Position numbers and translations under genes: made by a program
Part shown: positions 47,314 to 55,424 of the stretch, piece by piece
How positions within the stretch are numbered: position 1 is the stretch's first letter
How the letters are laid out: each line of letters opens with the position of its first letter
The notes under the pieces: model-generated
What the model was told of the DNA's origin: nothing
Database searches by the model: none
What the model saw: the letters and a program-made list of their open reading frames with translations, nothing else
Source of the DNA: Actinoplanes regularis
GTDB taxonomy: Bacteria; Actinomycetota; Actinomycetes; Mycobacteriales; Micromonosporaceae
Assembly: GCF_900188005.1 (NCBI RefSeq)
Contig: NZ_FZNR01000005.1
Location: 310,001-374,000 of the forward strand
DNA length: 64,000 nt
Direction: 5' to 3'

Positions 47314-48519
47314 TTAACGACTCCCCTCGGATGAATCCGGGGGATTCCCAGCTCGGACCGCATCCGATCCACCGTCCCGGAAGGAGGCGATCGAATGTCT
47401 TACGTCGTCAGCACTGGCACGGTCGCGTTCGGCCGTGGCGAGGATCGTCCTCGCGGCGTTGAGGTCGCGGTTGGCGGTGTAGCCGCAGGCCGCGCACTTG
47501 AAGATGCGGACACCCAGTCCGAGGCGAAGATTGGCTCTCTCGCCGCACCCGGAGCAGGTCATTGTGGTGTAGGCGGGCGGCACCAGCACCACCTTTCGGC
47601 CCGCCCGCGTACCGCGGTTGATCAGTTCTCGTTTGCACGCGCCGATCGCGGCGTCGGCGGCTTTACGGGCCATCCGGGACTTGGCCAGGAACTTCGGTTT
47701 GAAGTCCTCAACCGCGATCAGCGCGTGGTGGTCGGTGATGTTCTTGGCCCAGACGCGGGCGTCGTGGGTGTTCTGCCGGGCCGCTTTCTTGGCGATCCGG
47801 GCGGTCTGCCGCTTCGCGGTCAGGTAGCCCTTCGACGGGGCGTGGCCCTTGGGCCGGCGGCGGCGTGCCATCCTGCGCTGGGATTTCGCGAGTTCGGCGG
47901 CGCAGCGTCTGCGGTGTCCGAGGTGTGGCAGGTCGAAGGCCGGGTCGGTGGTGGTGGCGGTCGTCGTGACGCCCCAGTCAACGCCGATACCCGGCAGATC
48001 AGCGTTGGGGGTCTCGGGCGTCTCGCGGCGGACCACGAAGCTCGCGTGCCAGTGGCCGAGGTTGTCCTGGTAGACGCGGACGCTGGTCGGATCGGACGGC
48101 AGCTCACGGGACCAGACGACCGGGACGGTGACCTTGCCGGGCAGGCAGAGGCGGCTGTTCTTGATCGAGAAACCTCGGGTGGTGTACTCCAGGCTCGGCA
48201 AGGCGTCCTTGAGCCGTTTCCTCTTTGGTCGGCCCCGGCCCTTGACCTTGAACGAGGAGTCCAGCGCGGCACCGTAGGTGCGCAAGGTTTGCTGCTGGGC
48301 GACTTGCGAACCGGACCGCAGCCAGGCATTGCGGCCCCGGGCTTCGGTCAGCATCTTCGACAGTTTGCCGAACGTCGGTTTGCGGCCGGTCTTCTGCTGG
48401 TGGACGGCCTCGTTCCACAGCCAGCGGCAGCGGCCCCACTCGGCGAGCAGTGCTGCCTCCGCTCTGTGGCCGGGCCGCAGGCGGTAGGTGTAACGCACCG
48501 TCTCAACCACACCGACCAC
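47314..48519 (-). CDS. tnpB: TnpB RNA-guided nuclease (IS605 family)
   Basis: 401 aa. RuvC residues D181 ([11 protein letters not shown]), E271 ([10 protein letters not shown]) and D352 (NRDLNAART) and the zinc finger C322-x2-C325...C342-x2-C345 are all intact, so the protein looks active. TnpB proteins cut DNA using a guide RNA from the element's right end (family knowledge). GTG starts at 48519 or 48510. The C-terminal codons overlap the right-end hairpin where the guide RNA would arise. Confidence 0.92.
   Translation of the reverse strand: MVGVVETVRYTYRLRPGHRAEAALLAEWGRCRWLWNEAVHQQKTGRKPTFGKLSKMLTEARGRNAWLRSGSQVAQQQTLRTYGAALDSSFKVKGRGRPKRKRLKDALPSLEYTTRGFSIKNSRLCLPGKVTVPVVWSRELPSDPTSVRVYQDNLGHWHASFVVRRETPETPNADLPGIGVDWGVTTTATTTDPAFDLPHLGHRRRCAAELAKSQRRMARRRRPKGHAPSKGYLTAKRQTARIAKKAARQNTHDARVWAKNITDHHALIAVEDFKPKFLAKSRMARKAADAAIGACKRELINRGTRAGRKVVLVPPAYTTMTCSGCGERANLRLGLGVRIFKCAACGYTANRDLNAARTILATAERDRASADDVRHSIASFRDGGSDAVRAGNPPDSSEGSR
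47323..47343 (-). repeat. Right-end hairpin of the IS element
   Basis: CCCC-T-CGGAT, 2-base loop, ATCCG-GGGG: a 9-bp imperfect stem with one bulged T, inside the last codons of tnpB. Such hairpins are recognised by TnpA and shape the guide RNA. Confidence 0.6.
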
Positions 48520-48547
48520 TATGCCCGTCGAGGCTGTACAGCCAAAG

Positions 48548-48945
48548 TCGTAAACGAGATCCGATCGAACAACAACGTCGTGTATTGCTGCACCTACCAC
48601 GTTGTCTGGTGCCCCAAGTACCGGCGCGACGTCATCCGTGGGCCGGTTGACGATCGACTGAAGCAGATCATTCGGGAAGTCTGCGTCGAGCGTGACGCCC
48701 TCATCCTGGAGCTGGAGACCATGCCCGACCGTGTGCACCTGCTGGTCACCTGCGACCCGCAGCACGGCATCCACCGGCTGGTCAAACAGATCAAGGGCCG
48801 GTCCTCCCGGCTGCTGCGCACTGAGTTTCCCGCACCTCAAATCCCGGATGCCGACCCTGTGGACCAACTCGTACTTCGTCGCCACCGTCGGCGCGCAACC
48901 CTGGAGATCGTGGAGAGGTATGTCGAGAACCAACGCAACGTCTAA
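48548..48945 (+). pseudogene. tnpA: Decayed IS200-type TnpA transposase
   Basis: Similarity to Y1 HUH transposases runs from YHVVWCPKYRRDVI to IVERYVENQRNV, but (1) no start codon lies in frame before the similarity, (2) the HUH motif reads PDRVHLL instead of PDHVHLL, losing the first metal His, and (3) the segment HLKSRMPTLWTNSYFVATVG with the catalytic Tyr lies in another frame, entered by an extra base near 48826 and left by a missing base near 48891. The enzyme should be inactive. Confidence 0.82.
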
Positions 48946-48980
48946 CCAGATGTCCTCCCGCTTTGGCGACGGGTGGGCTA

Positions 48981-49002
48981 CCCCTGACCTGCTTCGCAGG
49001 GG
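48981..49002 (+). repeat. Left-end hairpin of the IS element
   Basis: CCCCTG...CAGGGG with an inner CCTGC/GCAGG alternative stem. Located on the tnpA side, 52 bases before the TetR start codon. Confidence 0.55.
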
Positions 49003-49053
49003 ATCCGATTCCTTCCCATGGCTAAGGCCGGGAGCTCCCACGGAAGGCTTTCT

Positions 49054-49740
49054 ATGAGCAAGCCACCCGCGCGCATCCGGCTCGGCGAAGCCGCCTTCGC
49101 ACTCTTCGACGAGCGCGGATACGAGCAGACCACCATCGACGACATCGCCGAACGGGCCGGCGTGGGACGGACGACGTTCTTCCGGAACTACCGGTCCAAG
49201 GAAGAGGTCATCTTTCCGGACCACGACCGGCTTCTCGAGCTGATCCGCGACCGGCTCGCGACCTCCAGTCACAGCACGGCCCTGATCGCCGTCTCGGACG
49301 CGGTGCGGCTGGTCCTGCTGCACTACATCGACGAGGGCGACATCGCGCGCCGCCGTTACGCCCTGACCAGCAAGGTGCCCGCGCTGCGTGACCGCGAGAT
49401 CGCCAGCGTGGCGCGCTACCAGCGACTGTTCCGCGAGTTCATCGCCGACTGGATGGGCGACCCGACCGAGGCGGCGTCACTGCGCGCCGAGCTCATGGCG
49501 GCGTCCGTCGCCGCGGCCCACAACCATGTGTTGCGCCGGTGGCTGCGCGGCGAGTCCGCGGACCCGGTGAAAGAGGTCGACGAGGCGATGCGCGAGGTGC
49601 TGCGACTCTTCCCGCCCCCGGCCGAGCAGCGCGATGGGCGCGACCACGGCACCACCGTCGTCGCCTTCAAGAGCTCCATCGATCTCGACACCCTGCTGCC
49701 CTCGCTGCGGCGGCTCGTCGAGGACGGGTCCGCGCACTGA
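49054..49740 (+). CDS. TetR-family regulator, likely of the mutase-carboxylase operon
   Basis: 228 aa. N-terminal HTH (TTIDDIAERAGVGRTTFFRNYRSKEEV) and a helical ligand domain with SLRAELMAASVAAAHNHVLRRWLRG. GGAAGG precedes the ATG, only about 10 nt downstream of the mobile element's likely end. Before insertion the gene would have been divergent from the mutase gene next to the 47226-47259 operator, so it is the best candidate for its repressor (inference). Confidence 0.9.
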   Translation: MSKPPARIRLGEAAFALFDERGYEQTTIDDIAERAGVGRTTFFRNYRSKEEVIFPDHDRLLELIRDRLATSSHSTALIAVSDAVRLVLLHYIDEGDIARRRYALTSKVPALRDREIASVARYQRLFREFIADWMGDPTEAASLRAELMAASVAAAHNHVLRRWLRGESADPVKEVDEAMREVLRLFPPPAEQRDGRDHGTTVVAFKSSIDLDTLLPSLRRLVEDGSAH

Positions 49741-49767
49741 GCCGGTGCCGGAACCCGGAAAGCCGAA

Positions 49768-49797
49768 CGGGGTGTGACCGAAGACGGTCACACCCCG
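49768..49797. terminator. Bidirectional terminator
   Basis: CGGGGTGTGACC and GGTCACACCCCG form a perfect 12-bp stem with the loop GAAGAC between the convergent TetR and NlpC/P60 genes, 27 and 18 bases from their stops. Confidence 0.75.
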
Positions 49798-49815
49798 CTG
49801 GTCGTTCGCGTCGGG

Positions 49816-50388
49816 TCAGGCCAGGCGCCGGACGACGTAGTTGCTGCTCCAGATCTTCTGCTTGGTGACCGGCTTGCCGGTACGCGGCGCCGACCACATG
49901 TAGCCGTTGCCCGCGTAGATGGCGGCGTGGGTGCCGTGCGAACCCTTGCGGATGATGATGAGGTCGCCCGGCTGGGCGGCGGCCTTGCTGATCGCCTTGC
50001 CGTACTTCTGCTGCAGGTCGGCCTTGTGCGGCAGCTTCCGGCCCGTCGTCTTCTTGAAGACGTACAGGGTGAAGCCGGAGCAGTCGAAACGGTTCGGGCC
50101 CACCGCGCCGTAGCGGTAGGGCTTGCCCTTGTGCCGTGCCGCCTCGGCGAGGATCCGGGCGCCCGCTGAACGAACCTTGGCGGGGGCGCTGGCGGCCTTG
50201 GCGGGGCGGCTCACCGCGAGGCTCGCCTGCGGCGGGGCCGGGGTGGAGGCGACGCTCGACGCCGCCTGCGCGGCGGAGGCGGCCTGCGGTGTGCCGAGGC
50301 CGCCGGTGAGCAGACCGAGGCCGACGGACAGGGCGATGACACCGGTTCCCAGGGTACGGGTGGGCCGGCTCGAGGTGCGTACGCGCAC
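49816..50388 (-). CDS. Secreted NlpC/P60 (C40) peptidoglycan hydrolase
   Basis: 190 aa. Signal peptide (about 1-40), Ala/Pro-rich linker (40-75), then the NlpC/P60 domain with nucleophile C103 (RFDCSGF) and H154 (GTHAAIYAG). The third catalytic position, usually His or Glu in (H/E)APRTG, is Ser (S166, WSAPRTG). It should cut stem-peptide bonds in peptidoglycan. The GTG start lies 20 bases after a c-di-AMP riboswitch. Confidence 0.9.
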   Translation of the reverse strand: MRVRTSSRPTRTLGTGVIALSVGLGLLTGGLGTPQAASAAQAASSVASTPAPPQASLAVSRPAKAASAPAKVRSAGARILAEAARHKGKPYRYGAVGPNRFDCSGFTLYVFKKTTGRKLPHKADLQQKYGKAISKAAAQPGDLIIIRKGSHGTHAAIYAGNGYMWSAPRTGKPVTKQKIWSSNYVVRRLA

Positions 50389-50407
50389 GGTGAAGGAATC
50401 CCTCCGG

Positions 50408-50556
50408 CACGCCTGCGAGGTTAGCTGTCGGGTTCGGGCGGGAAGGAAGTTGCCCGGCCGCTGGTAGCGGCTTCACCCCAAGGTCCTCCGGTCGGCCACC
50501 GCGAACGGTGTGCCGGTCGAGGACCAGTGTGTGGTTCCCCCGTCCCTGCCCCCGAT
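50408..50556 (-). promoter_or_regulatory. c-di-AMP (ydaO/yuaA-type) riboswitch
   Basis: The minus strand shows the conserved blocks in order: GGGGGAACCA, CCTTGGGGTGAAG, CCGGGCAACTTCC, then CCCGAACCCGACAGCTAACC and TCGCAGGCG. This is the signature of the ydaO RNA, which in actinomycetes precedes cell-wall hydrolase genes and turns them off when c-di-AMP is high (family knowledge). Confidence 0.88.
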
Positions 50557-50916
50557 TGCCTCATGAATAGTCATGCGGGCTCGTGTCGCCGGACTGGGGC
50601 AGGGCTCGGCGTAATCCGAACGACACGACCGGCGGGCAGGTGCCCGCCGCCCCTCCTTGATAGCGCAGACCCCAGACGCCCCTCCGTACTGCAGTGAGCA
50701 CACGCAGTAGTGGCCGCTCGAGCGTTGTCCGGTTGTAGAAGTGGCGCGAGGATTCCCGCGACGGTCCGCTCATGGCCCGGTCACACAGTGGTGATGTGGC
50801 CTGTGAAAACCACCACGACAAAAATCGGCCGCGGCCAGGCGCGATCCCGGCGATGATCAGCCGATCCGCTACGGCGGGTGACCTGCCGGCCAGGCGACGG
50901 TGGCCACGTGGCTGTC

Positions 50917-50945
50917 GGGTTGCCGCTGGGTAGCTGATGGGTAGC
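50917..50945 (+). promoter_or_regulatory. Three direct repeats GGGTWGC at 11-bp period
   Basis: GGGTTGC at 50917, GGGTAGC at 50928 and GGGTAGC at 50939 are spaced exactly 11 bases, the pattern bound by OmpR/PhoB-type regulators side by side. They sit about 85 bases upstream of the regulator's start and suggest autoregulation. Confidence 0.5.
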
Positions 50946-51015
50946 AGCCCCGGGCGGGCCGCCGCCGCGCCTGAGAGTTCTCCAAGAGACGGGCGGCTTT
51001 CTCCGGGCGAGGTCG

Positions 51016-51021
51016 TAGGGT
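51016..51021 (+). promoter_or_regulatory. -10 box of a leaderless promoter
   Basis: TAGGGT ends 7 nt before the ATG at 51029; no ribosome-binding site follows, so the regulator mRNA is probably leaderless. Confidence 0.5.
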
Positions 51022-51028
51022 TCGGCGC

Positions 51029-51706
51029 ATGCAGCGGCTGTTGGTTGTCGACGACGAGGCGACCGTGCGTGAGCTGCTCTCCGAGGCGCTGCGCTTCGCC
51101 GGGTTCACGGTCACCTCGGTGGCGACCGGGGCCGAGGCGGTCACCGCCGTCCGCGCGCGGCCACCGGACCTCATCCTGCTCGACGTGATGCTGCCCGGGA
51201 TGGACGGCTTCGAGGTGGTCCGGCGGCTGCGAGCCCTGGGCGGGCCGCCCCGGAAGATCCCGGTGCTCTTCCTCTCGGCCAAGGACGCACCCGACGACAA
51301 GATCACCGGGCTGAGCGTCGGCGGCGACGACTACGTGACCAAGCCATTCCACCTGCGGGAGCTGATCGCGCGGATCAAGGCGGTGCTGCGCCGGGCCGGG
51401 GACGGCGCCCTGGTCGTCGGTGATCTCGCGCTCGATCCGGACAGCCAGGACGTGACCCGGGGTGGGCAGCCGATCCGCCTGTCGCCGACCGAGTTCCGGC
51501 TGCTCCGGTTCCTGATGGCGAACGCCGGGCAGGTGGTGTCCAAAGCGGAGATCCTGGCCGGGGTGTGGCGCTACGACTTCGCCGGCGACACCAGCATCGT
51601 CGACACGTACATGTCGTACCTGCGGCGCAAGGTCGACACCGCCGAGCCGAAGCTGATCCACACCCGCCGCGGCGCGGGCTATGTGCTGCGCGGACCACGA
51701 CCATGA
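51029..51706 (+). CDS. OmpR-family response regulator
   Basis: 225 aa. Receiver with D8-D9, phospho-acceptor D52 (LILLDVMLPGMDG) and K of YVTKPFHL; C-terminal winged helix (about 130-225: LSPTEFRLLRFLMANAGQVVSKAEI, VDTYMSYLRRKVD, HTRRGAGYVLR). Pairs with the kinase immediately after it (ATGA overlap). The 11-bp repeats upstream may be its own operator. Confidence 0.95.
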   Translation: MQRLLVVDDEATVRELLSEALRFAGFTVTSVATGAEAVTAVRARPPDLILLDVMLPGMDGFEVVRRLRALGGPPRKIPVLFLSAKDAPDDKITGLSVGGDDYVTKPFHLRELIARIKAVLRRAGDGALVVGDLALDPDSQDVTRGGQPIRLSPTEFRLLRFLMANAGQVVSKAEILAGVWRYDFAGDTSIVDTYMSYLRRKVDTAEPKLIHTRRGAGYVLRGPRP

Positions 51707-53142
51707 GGCTGCGCGGATCGCTGCGCGTGCGGGTCGTCGCGGTGGCGCTCATCCTGCTCACCGTCGGGATCCTGGTCAGCGACGTACTGGTGCTGCGCGA
51801 ACTGCGGCGGCACCTGGTCGACCGGGTGGATCGGCAGGTCAGCGCGCTCGGGCAGCTGATGGCCCGGCTCAGCCCTCTGATGCTGTCCCGCACCGACCCC
51901 GACAAGCAGGGACGACTGCTCGGCGGCCTGGACCTGATCACCGAGATCTCGGTGGTCTACCGGGACGCCTCCGGGCACGTCGTCGGGTCGTCGTGGACCG
52001 GCTCCGAGCCGCCCGTGGTGATCGAGGGGAGCGCCGAACCGTTCGAAGTGGACGGCTGGCGGATGTCGGTGGTGCCGCGCGTCGACGGGGGAGTCGTGGT
52101 GGTCGGCGCGTCCCTGGCCGCGGTCGACGACATCCTCACCCGGCTGCTGGTGTTCTGCGTGATCACCGAGGTGGTGCTGGTCGCGGTCCTCGGGGTGGCC
52201 GGCTGGTTCGGGGTGCCGGCGGCCCTGCGCCCACTGCGGAACATCGAGCGGACCGCGACCGCGATCGCCGGGGGCGACCTGCAGCAGCGCATCCCGGTCG
52301 AGGGGCCGCCGGGCAGCGAGGTGGCGCGGCTGACCGAGGTGCTCAACGACATGCTGGCGCGGATCGAGCAGGGGTTCGCGGCGCGCGCGGCGTCCGAGGC
52401 CCGGATGCGGCGGTTCGTCGCGGATGTCGGGCACGAGCTGCGGACCCCGCTGTTCGGGATCGCCGGGTCGGCGGAGCTGCACCTGATGCGGGGCGAGTCC
52501 GAGCCGGGGGAGGTCGACCGGACCATGCGGCGGATCGACGTCGAGGCGCGACGGCTGACCGGACTGGTCGAGGACCTGTTGCTGCTGGCCCGCCTGGACG
52601 AGCCGGCCGCCGGGCCGGTGGTCACGCCGACGCCGATGGACCTGCGCACGCTGGCGGCCGACGCGCGGGATCGGCTCTCGACGCTGGACCCGGGCCGCCC
52701 GGTGACGCTGACCGGCCCGGACCTGACGATCACCGCGTCCGCTCGACCTGCCGCGATCGAGTTCGGCCCGCCGGGCGCGGCGCCGGTGCTCGGGGACGAG
52801 GCCCGATTGCAGCAGGTCGTGGTGAATCTGGTGGGGAACGTGCACGCGCACACCCCGCCCGACGCGTCGGCGCGGATCGGGGTCGGGACGATCGGTGGCC
52901 GCGCGATCCTGGAGATCGCGGACGGCGGGCCGGGCATTCCGGCCGGCGAGGCGGAACGGATCTTCGAGCGATTCCACCGGGGGGAGACGTCACGGGACCG
53001 CAGCGGCGGTGGGGGGTCCGGGTTGGGGCTTTCGATCGTACGATCGCTGGTGTCCGCCCACGGTGGACAAGTCGAGGTGTACAACGCGCCGGGCGGCGGC
53101 GCGGTGTTCCGGATGGTGCTGCCGGCCCACGCCGACGAGTAG
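51703..53142 (+). CDS. Sensor histidine kinase (HAMP-HisKA)
   Basis: 479 aa. Membrane helices at about 8-30 and 148-172 flank an extracytoplasmic sensor of about 110 residues; HAMP (172-225), HisKA with H244 (ADVGHELRTPL), and HATPase_c (N box VVNLVGNVHAHT, where the usual Asn-rich motif is NxxxNxxxH/Y; G1 ADGGPGIP; G2 GGSGLGLSIV). Partner of the OmpR-type regulator. Stimulus unknown. Confidence 0.94.
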   Translation: MRLRGSLRVRVVAVALILLTVGILVSDVLVLRELRRHLVDRVDRQVSALGQLMARLSPLMLSRTDPDKQGRLLGGLDLITEISVVYRDASGHVVGSSWTGSEPPVVIEGSAEPFEVDGWRMSVVPRVDGGVVVVGASLAAVDDILTRLLVFCVITEVVLVAVLGVAGWFGVPAALRPLRNIERTATAIAGGDLQQRIPVEGPPGSEVARLTEVLNDMLARIEQGFAARAASEARMRRFVADVGHELRTPLFGIAGSAELHLMRGESEPGEVDRTMRRIDVEARRLTGLVEDLLLLARLDEPAAGPVVTPTPMDLRTLAADARDRLSTLDPGRPVTLTGPDLTITASARPAAIEFGPPGAAPVLGDEARLQQVVVNLVGNVHAHTPPDASARIGVGTIGGRAILEIADGGPGIPAGEAERIFERFHRGETSRDRSGGGGSGLGLSIVRSLVSAHGGQVEVYNAPGGGAVFRMVLPAHADE

Positions 53143-53144
53143 CC

Positions 53145-54353
53145 TCAGCGCAAGTCGATCTCGACCCGTCTTTTCGTCATGAGGTCCAGCAGGAAGTTCA
53201 GGGAGGCTGCTGGGGCGAGCCGGCGTCGGTCGTAGCCGTCCACCAGGTGCTCCCGGGCGACGGCCGAGTCGTGCCACACCAGCCGGAACGGTGTTTGCGC
53301 GCCGAAACCACCGCAAAGACAGTCGTCGAAGCCGTCCAGGTCCGACCCGAAATAGCCGCCCGGGCCGTTGATCGCCTCACCGATCGCGCAGTAGAACCCC
53401 TCGATGTCGGTCACGAACCGACCGTCGAGCTCGTACGTGATGCCGGCGGGCCGGTCCGGCCCATCGGGGCGGCGACCGACGGCGATGCGGGCCCACTGGT
53501 ACCGAAGCTCCCGGTCGTAGCCGGCCCACAGGTTCTTCTCGACCGGCCGGCCGGTGTGCCAGTGACCCAGGATGTCCAGCACACCGGTCGATAGCGGCTC
53601 GCCCGGGACGTTGTCGATCGTGATGTCGAGGAGCCCGGCACCGAGCCGCGACGGCTCGCCCGCCTGGACGCGCCCGACAACCCTGCTGTCGAGGATCGGG
53701 GCCGTTGATCCGTCAGCGGCGACCGTGTGCGCCGTGGCGCGGACCCAACGGCGACGGTCGGCCTCGATCGGCTGTCCGATCGCCTCGAGCGCGGTCAGCA
53801 GCGCGGGCTCGGGTCGGCAGCCGAGCAGCCGGATCTGTGGCACCAGCGGTGCGCCCTGGTCGCGGAATACACCGGTGACATCGACGCAGGTCCCGTAGCG
53901 GGCGTCGTCCTGGCCCGCGAGGGCGAACTCCGTGACCTCGTCGCGCGGACGCCGCACCGCGTCGGTGCGGTCGTAGACATGGACGAAGCCGCTGAGGTCG
54001 ACATCCACGGTCCCCGGCGCGACGGTGCTGGGACGTTGGCCCAGCACGACGACGTCACCGAGGACCACGATCGACAGGCCCGGCGGCTCGGGTGCTGTGA
54101 TGACGACATCGCCCAGCCAGGTCTGGTCGGTGCCGAGGGCCTCGCCGAGAGCACCGTCAGGCGCGCAGCCGACAAGCGTGAAGTGCTCACGAGGCCGGGG
54201 CGGCAGGTCGACGAAGAGTCCCTCGATCTCCATGCACAGCCCCAGCGGGGCGTCGTCGTCATCGGAGTCGTCGAGGCCGATGTCGCCGAGAATCAACCAG
54301 CGGAGACCGGCCGCGTGCTCCTCTTCCCGTCGCCGCCGCTCGGACCCTGTCAC
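53145..54353 (-). CDS. Barstar-family protein with long N-terminal region
   Basis: 402 aa. The last 100 residues match barstar-like RNase inhibitors: ITYELDGRFVTDIEGFYCAIGEAINGPGGYFG, then LDGFDDCLCGGFG and PFRLVWHDSAVAREHL. The N-terminal 290 residues contain two similar beta-rich units with LxGC segments (HFTLVGCAPDGAL and QIRLLGCRPEPAL), which look like internal duplications. Barstars neutralise barnase-type ribonucleases, but no such toxin gene is adjacent. Convergent with the kinase gene (2-base gap). Confidence 0.75.
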   Translation of the reverse strand: MTGSERRRREEEHAAGLRWLILGDIGLDDSDDDDAPLGLCMEIEGLFVDLPPRPREHFTLVGCAPDGALGEALGTDQTWLGDVVITAPEPPGLSIVVLGDVVVLGQRPSTVAPGTVDVDLSGFVHVYDRTDAVRRPRDEVTEFALAGQDDARYGTCVDVTGVFRDQGAPLVPQIRLLGCRPEPALLTALEAIGQPIEADRRRWVRATAHTVAADGSTAPILDSRVVGRVQAGEPSRLGAGLLDITIDNVPGEPLSTGVLDILGHWHTGRPVEKNLWAGYDRELRYQWARIAVGRRPDGPDRPAGITYELDGRFVTDIEGFYCAIGEAINGPGGYFGSDLDGFDDCLCGGFGAQTPFRLVWHDSAVAREHLVDGYDRRRLAPAASLNFLLDLMTKRRVEIDLR

Positions 54354-54449
54354 CCGGCAACCCTATCGAGGCCGGGCCTGCGGCTCGTGCACAGGGAACG
54401 CCCGGGGATTCTGCGGGAGCGCTCAGGGGAGTGGGACAGGCTTCCCGGC

Positions 54450-55424
54450 ATGCTGGAGTTGCGGGGACTGACCAAGAGATACGGGGCGACCGTCGCGGTC
54501 GACGACCTCACGTGCGTGTTCGAGCCGGGCCGGGTGACCGGGTTCCTCGGGCCGAACGGGGCCGGGAAGACCACGACCATGCTGCTGGCGCTCGGACTGC
54601 AGCGGGCGACGGCGGGGTGGGCGCGGGTCGGCGGGCGTTCCTATGCGGATCTTCCGACCCCGATGCGGGAGGTCGGGGCGCTGCTGGACGCGCAGGCGAT
54701 CCATCCGAACCGATCGGGGCGGGCGCACCTGAGCGCGCTGGCCGCGAGCAACCGCCTGCCGGGGCGCCGGGTCGGCGAGGTGCTGGAGCGGGTCGGGCTC
54801 GACGCGGTCGCGGGGCGGCGGGCCGGGACGTACTCGCTCGGAATGAAACAGCGGCTCGGGATCGCGGCCGCGTTGCTCGGCGACCCGGGGATCCTGCTGC
54901 TGGACGAGCCGATCAACGGCCTCGACCCGAACGGGATCGCCTGGGCCCGCGGCCTGCTGCGGGAACTGGCCGCCGAGGGCCGGACGGTGATCCTCTCCAG
55001 CCACCTGATGAGCGAGATGGAGTTGACCGCCGACCACCTCGTGGTGATCGGCCGGGGACGGCTGATCGCGGACACCTCGCTGGCCTCCTTCCTCGCCGGT
55101 GCCCTCCCACCGCAGGTGCTCGTCCGCGCCGAGACCCCGACGCCGGCCTTCGTGGCCGCGCTGCGATCGGCCGGGGCCGAGGTGCGGGTCGATCCGGACG
55201 AGGCCCTGCTGGTCAGTGGGCTCGACGCGGGCCGGGTCGGGCGGATCGCCTTCGCCGAGCGGATGGTGCTCACCGAGCTCACACCTCGGCGCGGCTCCCT
55301 CGAGGAGGTCTTCATGTCCGTGACCGCGGAAGCCGTCGAATTCTCGGGCGCCCGGATCGTTGCCGAGCCCCGGAGCGCCATGCCCGGGGAGACCGTGGCT
55401 CACACTTTCGGAGGCCGGCGATGA
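54450..55424 (+). CDS. ABC transporter ATP-binding protein
   Basis: 324 aa. Walker A GPNGAGKTTT, signature YSLGMKQRLGIAAALLG, Walker B ILLLDEPINGLDP, H-loop SSHLM; the sequence is like bacitracin/lantibiotic-type export ATPases. The open frame extends upstream, but homology starts at the ATG at 54450 (MLELRGLTKRYG). It ends with ATGA overlapping the permease start. Confidence 0.93.
   Translation: MLELRGLTKRYGATVAVDDLTCVFEPGRVTGFLGPNGAGKTTTMLLALGLQRATAGWARVGGRSYADLPTPMREVGALLDAQAIHPNRSGRAHLSALAASNRLPGRRVGEVLERVGLDAVAGRRAGTYSLGMKQRLGIAAALLGDPGILLLDEPINGLDPNGIAWARGLLRELAAEGRTVILSSHLMSEMELTADHLVVIGRGRLIADTSLASFLAGALPPQVLVRAETPTPAFVAALRSAGAEVRVDPDEALLVSGLDAGRVGRIAFAERMVLTELTPRRGSLEEVFMSVTAEAVEFSGARIVAEPRSAMPGETVAHTFGGRR

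Larger units (their letters stand above)
47310..49030. mobile_element. IS200/IS605-family insertion element (IS605-like, divergent tnpA/tnpB)
   Basis: About 1.7 kb with divergent tnpB (minus) and a decayed tnpA (plus). Subterminal hairpins mark both ends (47323-47343 and 48981-49002). Exact tips cannot be fixed because such elements make no target duplication or inverted repeats. It lies between the operator upstream of the mutase gene and the TetR gene, splitting a formerly shared promoter region. Confidence 0.8.
50557..51028. other. Intergenic region with riboswitch promoter and OmpR-like operator
   Basis: About 470 bases without a supported gene. It should hold the promoter of the riboswitch transcript (minus) and, near its right end, three 11-bp-spaced heptamers (50917-50945) plus the -10 box of the response-regulator gene. 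Short open frames here show no family similarity. Confidence 0.5.
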
